In this document: positions 62,399-64,000 of the stretch, in pieces
How positions within the stretch are numbered: position 1 is the stretch's first letter
Layout: every line of letters starts with the position of its first letter
NCBI RefSeq assembly: GCF_011043625.1
Contig: NZ_JAAKGT010000001.1
Coordinates: 496,001 to 560,000 of the forward strand
Reading direction: 5' to 3'
Length of the DNA stretch: 64,000 bases
Origin: Caulobacter sp. 602-2
GTDB lineage: Bacteria; Pseudomonadota; Alphaproteobacteria; Caulobacterales; Caulobacteraceae
Program-made: the position numbers and the translations under genes
The notes under the pieces: generated by a model
Told to the model about the DNA's origin: nothing
Databases searched by the model: none
Seen by the model: only the letters and a program-made list of their open reading frames with translations

Positions 62399-64000
62399 AT
62401 GGACGCTGACGTCATCGTCGTCGGGGGCGGGCTGGCCGGGCTGGTGGCCGCCAACGAACTGGTCCAGGCGGGCAAGCGCGTGGCGCTGGTCGACCAGGAA
62501 AACGCCGCCAACCTGGGCGGCCAGGCCTTCTGGTCGTTCGGCGGCCTGTTCCTGGTGAACTCGCCCGAGCAGCGGCGCCTGGGCATCCGCGACAGCCTCG
62601 ACCTGGCCTGGCGCGACTGGCTGGGCAGCGCCGACTGGGACCGGCTGGACGGCGCCCTGCCGCAGGACGAATGGGCCATCCGCTGGGGCCGCGCCTATGT
62701 CGAGTTCGCCGCCGGCGACAAGCGCGACTGGCTGCGCCGACATGGGATCACGCTGACGCCGATGGTCGGCTGGGCCGAGCGCGGCGCAGGCCAGGCCCTG
62801 GGTCACGGCAATTCGGTTCCGCGCTTCCACGTCGCCTGGGGCACCGGCACCGGGGTCTCCGAACCGTTCGCCGATCGCGCCCGCCAGGCCGCCGGCCGGG
62901 GCGTGCTGAGCTTCCATCATCGCCATCGCGTGGACGCCCTGGTCGTGGAAGGCGGTCGGGTGACCGGCGTCTCGGGCAGCGTGCTGGCGGCCGACGACGC
63001 GCCGCGCGGGGCGCCGTCCAATCGCCAGGTCGTCGGCGACTTCACCCTCAAGGCCGGCGCGGTCGTCCTGGCCACCGGCGGCATCGGCGGCAACCACGAC
63101 CTGGTCCGCCGCTATTGGCCCGAACGCCTGGGCGCGCCGCCGAAAAGCATGATCACCGGCGTGCCCGAGTATGTCGACGGCCGGATGCTCGACATCGCCG
63201 CCGACGCCGGCGCCCGGCTCGTGAACCGCGACCGCATGTGGCACTATGTCGAGGGCGTGCAGAACTGGGCCCCGATCTGGCCCAGGCATGCGATCCGCAT
63301 CCTGCCGGGACCTTCGTCGATGTGGTTCGACGCCCTGGGACGGCGGCTGCCCTTCCCCGCCCTGCCCGGCTACGACACCATCGCCACGCTGCGCCATCTG
63401 CGCACCACGCCCGACCTGGCCGAACACGACCACTCCTGGTTCATCGTCAGCCAGAAGATCCTGGAGAAGGAGTTCGCCCTCTCCGGTTCCGAGCAGAACG
63501 GCGACATCACCAACCGCCGCCGGCTGTCGCTGCTGAAGTCGCGCCTGGGCAAGGGCGCGCCGCCCGAGGTCGACGCCTTCAAGCGCAACGGCGTGGACTT
63601 CGTGGTCTCGGCGAACCTGGAGGAGCTGGTCGGCAGGATGAACGCTCTGACGGCGGCGCCGCTGCTCGACCCGGCCCTGATCCGCCGGCAGATCGAGGAC
63701 CGCGACGCCCAGATGGGCAATCCCTTCGCCAAGGACCTGCAGGTCATGGGCATCCACAACAGCCGCCGCTCTCTGGGCGACCGGCTGGCCCGCACGGCCG
63801 CGCCGCACCGGATTCTCGATCCCGCCGCCGGACCGCTGATCGGGGTCAAGCTGCACGTCCTGACGCGCAAGTCGCTGGGCGGCCTGCAGACCGACCTTTC
63901 GGGCCGCGTGCTGACGCCTGACGGCCAGGTGCTTGAGGGGCTGTATGCGGCCGGCGAGGCCGCGGGCTTCGGCGGCGGCGGGCTGCACGGCTACAACGCC
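62399..64000 (+). CDS. FAD-binding dehydrogenase (partial, cut by window end)
   Basis: At least 534 codons from an ATG at 62399 preceded by GGGAGGGCAAGGA; the frame is open at the window edge. The N-terminus VIVVGGGLAGLVAANELVQA is the Rossmann FAD site, followed by VVLATGGIGGN and the late LYAAGEAAGFGGGGLHGYNA typical of the fumarate reductase/3-ketosteroid dehydrogenase flavoprotein family, near its C-terminal end. It should oxidise or reduce an organic substrate. Divergent from the TonB receptor across 272 bases, with which it probably forms an uptake-and-use pair. Confidence 0.9.
   Translation, partial: MDADVIVVGGGLAGLVAANELVQAGKRVALVDQENAANLGGQAFWSFGGLFLVNSPEQRRLGIRDSLDLAWRDWLGSADWDRLDGALPQDEWAIRWGRAYVEFAAGDKRDWLRRHGITLTPMVGWAERGAGQALGHGNSVPRFHVAWGTGTGVSEPFADRARQAAGRGVLSFHHRHRVDALVVEGGRVTGVSGSVLAADDAPRGAPSNRQVVGDFTLKAGAVVLATGGIGGNHDLVRRYWPERLGAPPKSMITGVPEYVDGRMLDIAADAGARLVNRDRMWHYVEGVQNWAPIWPRHAIRILPGPSSMWFDALGRRLPFPALPGYDTIATLRHLRTTPDLAEHDHSWFIVSQKILEKEFALSGSEQNGDITNRRRLSLLKSRLGKGAPPEVDAFKRNGVDFVVSANLEELVGRMNALTAAPLLDPALIRRQIEDRDAQMGNPFAKDLQVMGIHNSRRSLGDRLARTAAPHRILDPAAGPLIGVKLHVLTRKSLGGLQTDLSGRVLTPDGQVLEGLYAAGEAAGFGGGGLHGYNA

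Overview
The window is high-GC alphaproteobacterial DNA and most likely comes from Caulobacter or a close relative. The grounds are two TonB-dependent receptors, an aa3-type oxidase subunit IV of the short alphaproteobacterial kind, a RegB/RegA redox pair beside a cyo quinol oxidase operon, and densely packed genes joined by 4-bp ATGA/GTGA overlaps. The genus is an inference from gene content. No rRNA, tRNA or CRISPR array was seen.

Left chromosomal segment (1-10.5 kb): DUF6165 protein, low-molecular-weight phosphatase-like protein, enoyl-CoA hydratase, GGDEF protein, coniferyl-aldehyde-dehydrogenase-like ALDH, family-61 glycosyltransferase, oxidase subunit IV, DEAD-box RNA helicase, and an ECF42-type sigma factor with its YCII/DGPF partner and an SRPBCC protein.

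Mobile segment (10,547-38,326): this is the main discovery. The bases at 10547-10570 and 38303-38326 are terminal inverted repeats identical at 22 of 24 positions. They begin TGTCACGGGTCA and are flanked by a perfect 5-bp duplication, GACGT, at 10542-10546 and 38327-38331. Inside the left end lie tniA, tniB, tniQ, a small accessory gene, a serine resolvase and a res-like site. The whole 27,780-bp block therefore reads as one Tn402/Tn5053-type (Tn7-related) transposon. Its cargo is an epimerase-MarR unit, an SRPBCC/LysR divergon, a nitrilase-EamA-AraC cluster, a complete type III CBASS operon (CdnC, HORMA, TRIP13, NucC) with divergent CapW, a Gabija pair (GajA/GajB), an unassigned protein with two PD-(D/E)XK-like motifs, a His-Xaa-Ser system (HxsB, HxsC, HxsA, no HxsD), an endonuclease/exonuclease/phosphatase-family lipoprotein coupled to a DEDDh exonuclease, and a tyrosine recombinase that has lost catalytic residues.

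Right chromosomal segment (38.3-64 kb): a type I secretion operon whose 1733-aa substrate has eight 120-aa tandem repeats, a TonB receptor-like protein, the cyoABCD-surf1-regB-regA operon, an MFS transporter, a DUF2147 protein, a small exported protein with a clear terminator, a large TonB-dependent receptor and, divergent from it, an FAD-binding dehydrogenase cut by the window end.

Within the element the tni genes supply mobility. CBASS and Gabija are two independent abortive or nucleolytic anti-phage modules, and the two-nuclease-motif protein between them and the Hxs genes is the best candidate for an undescribed defence component.
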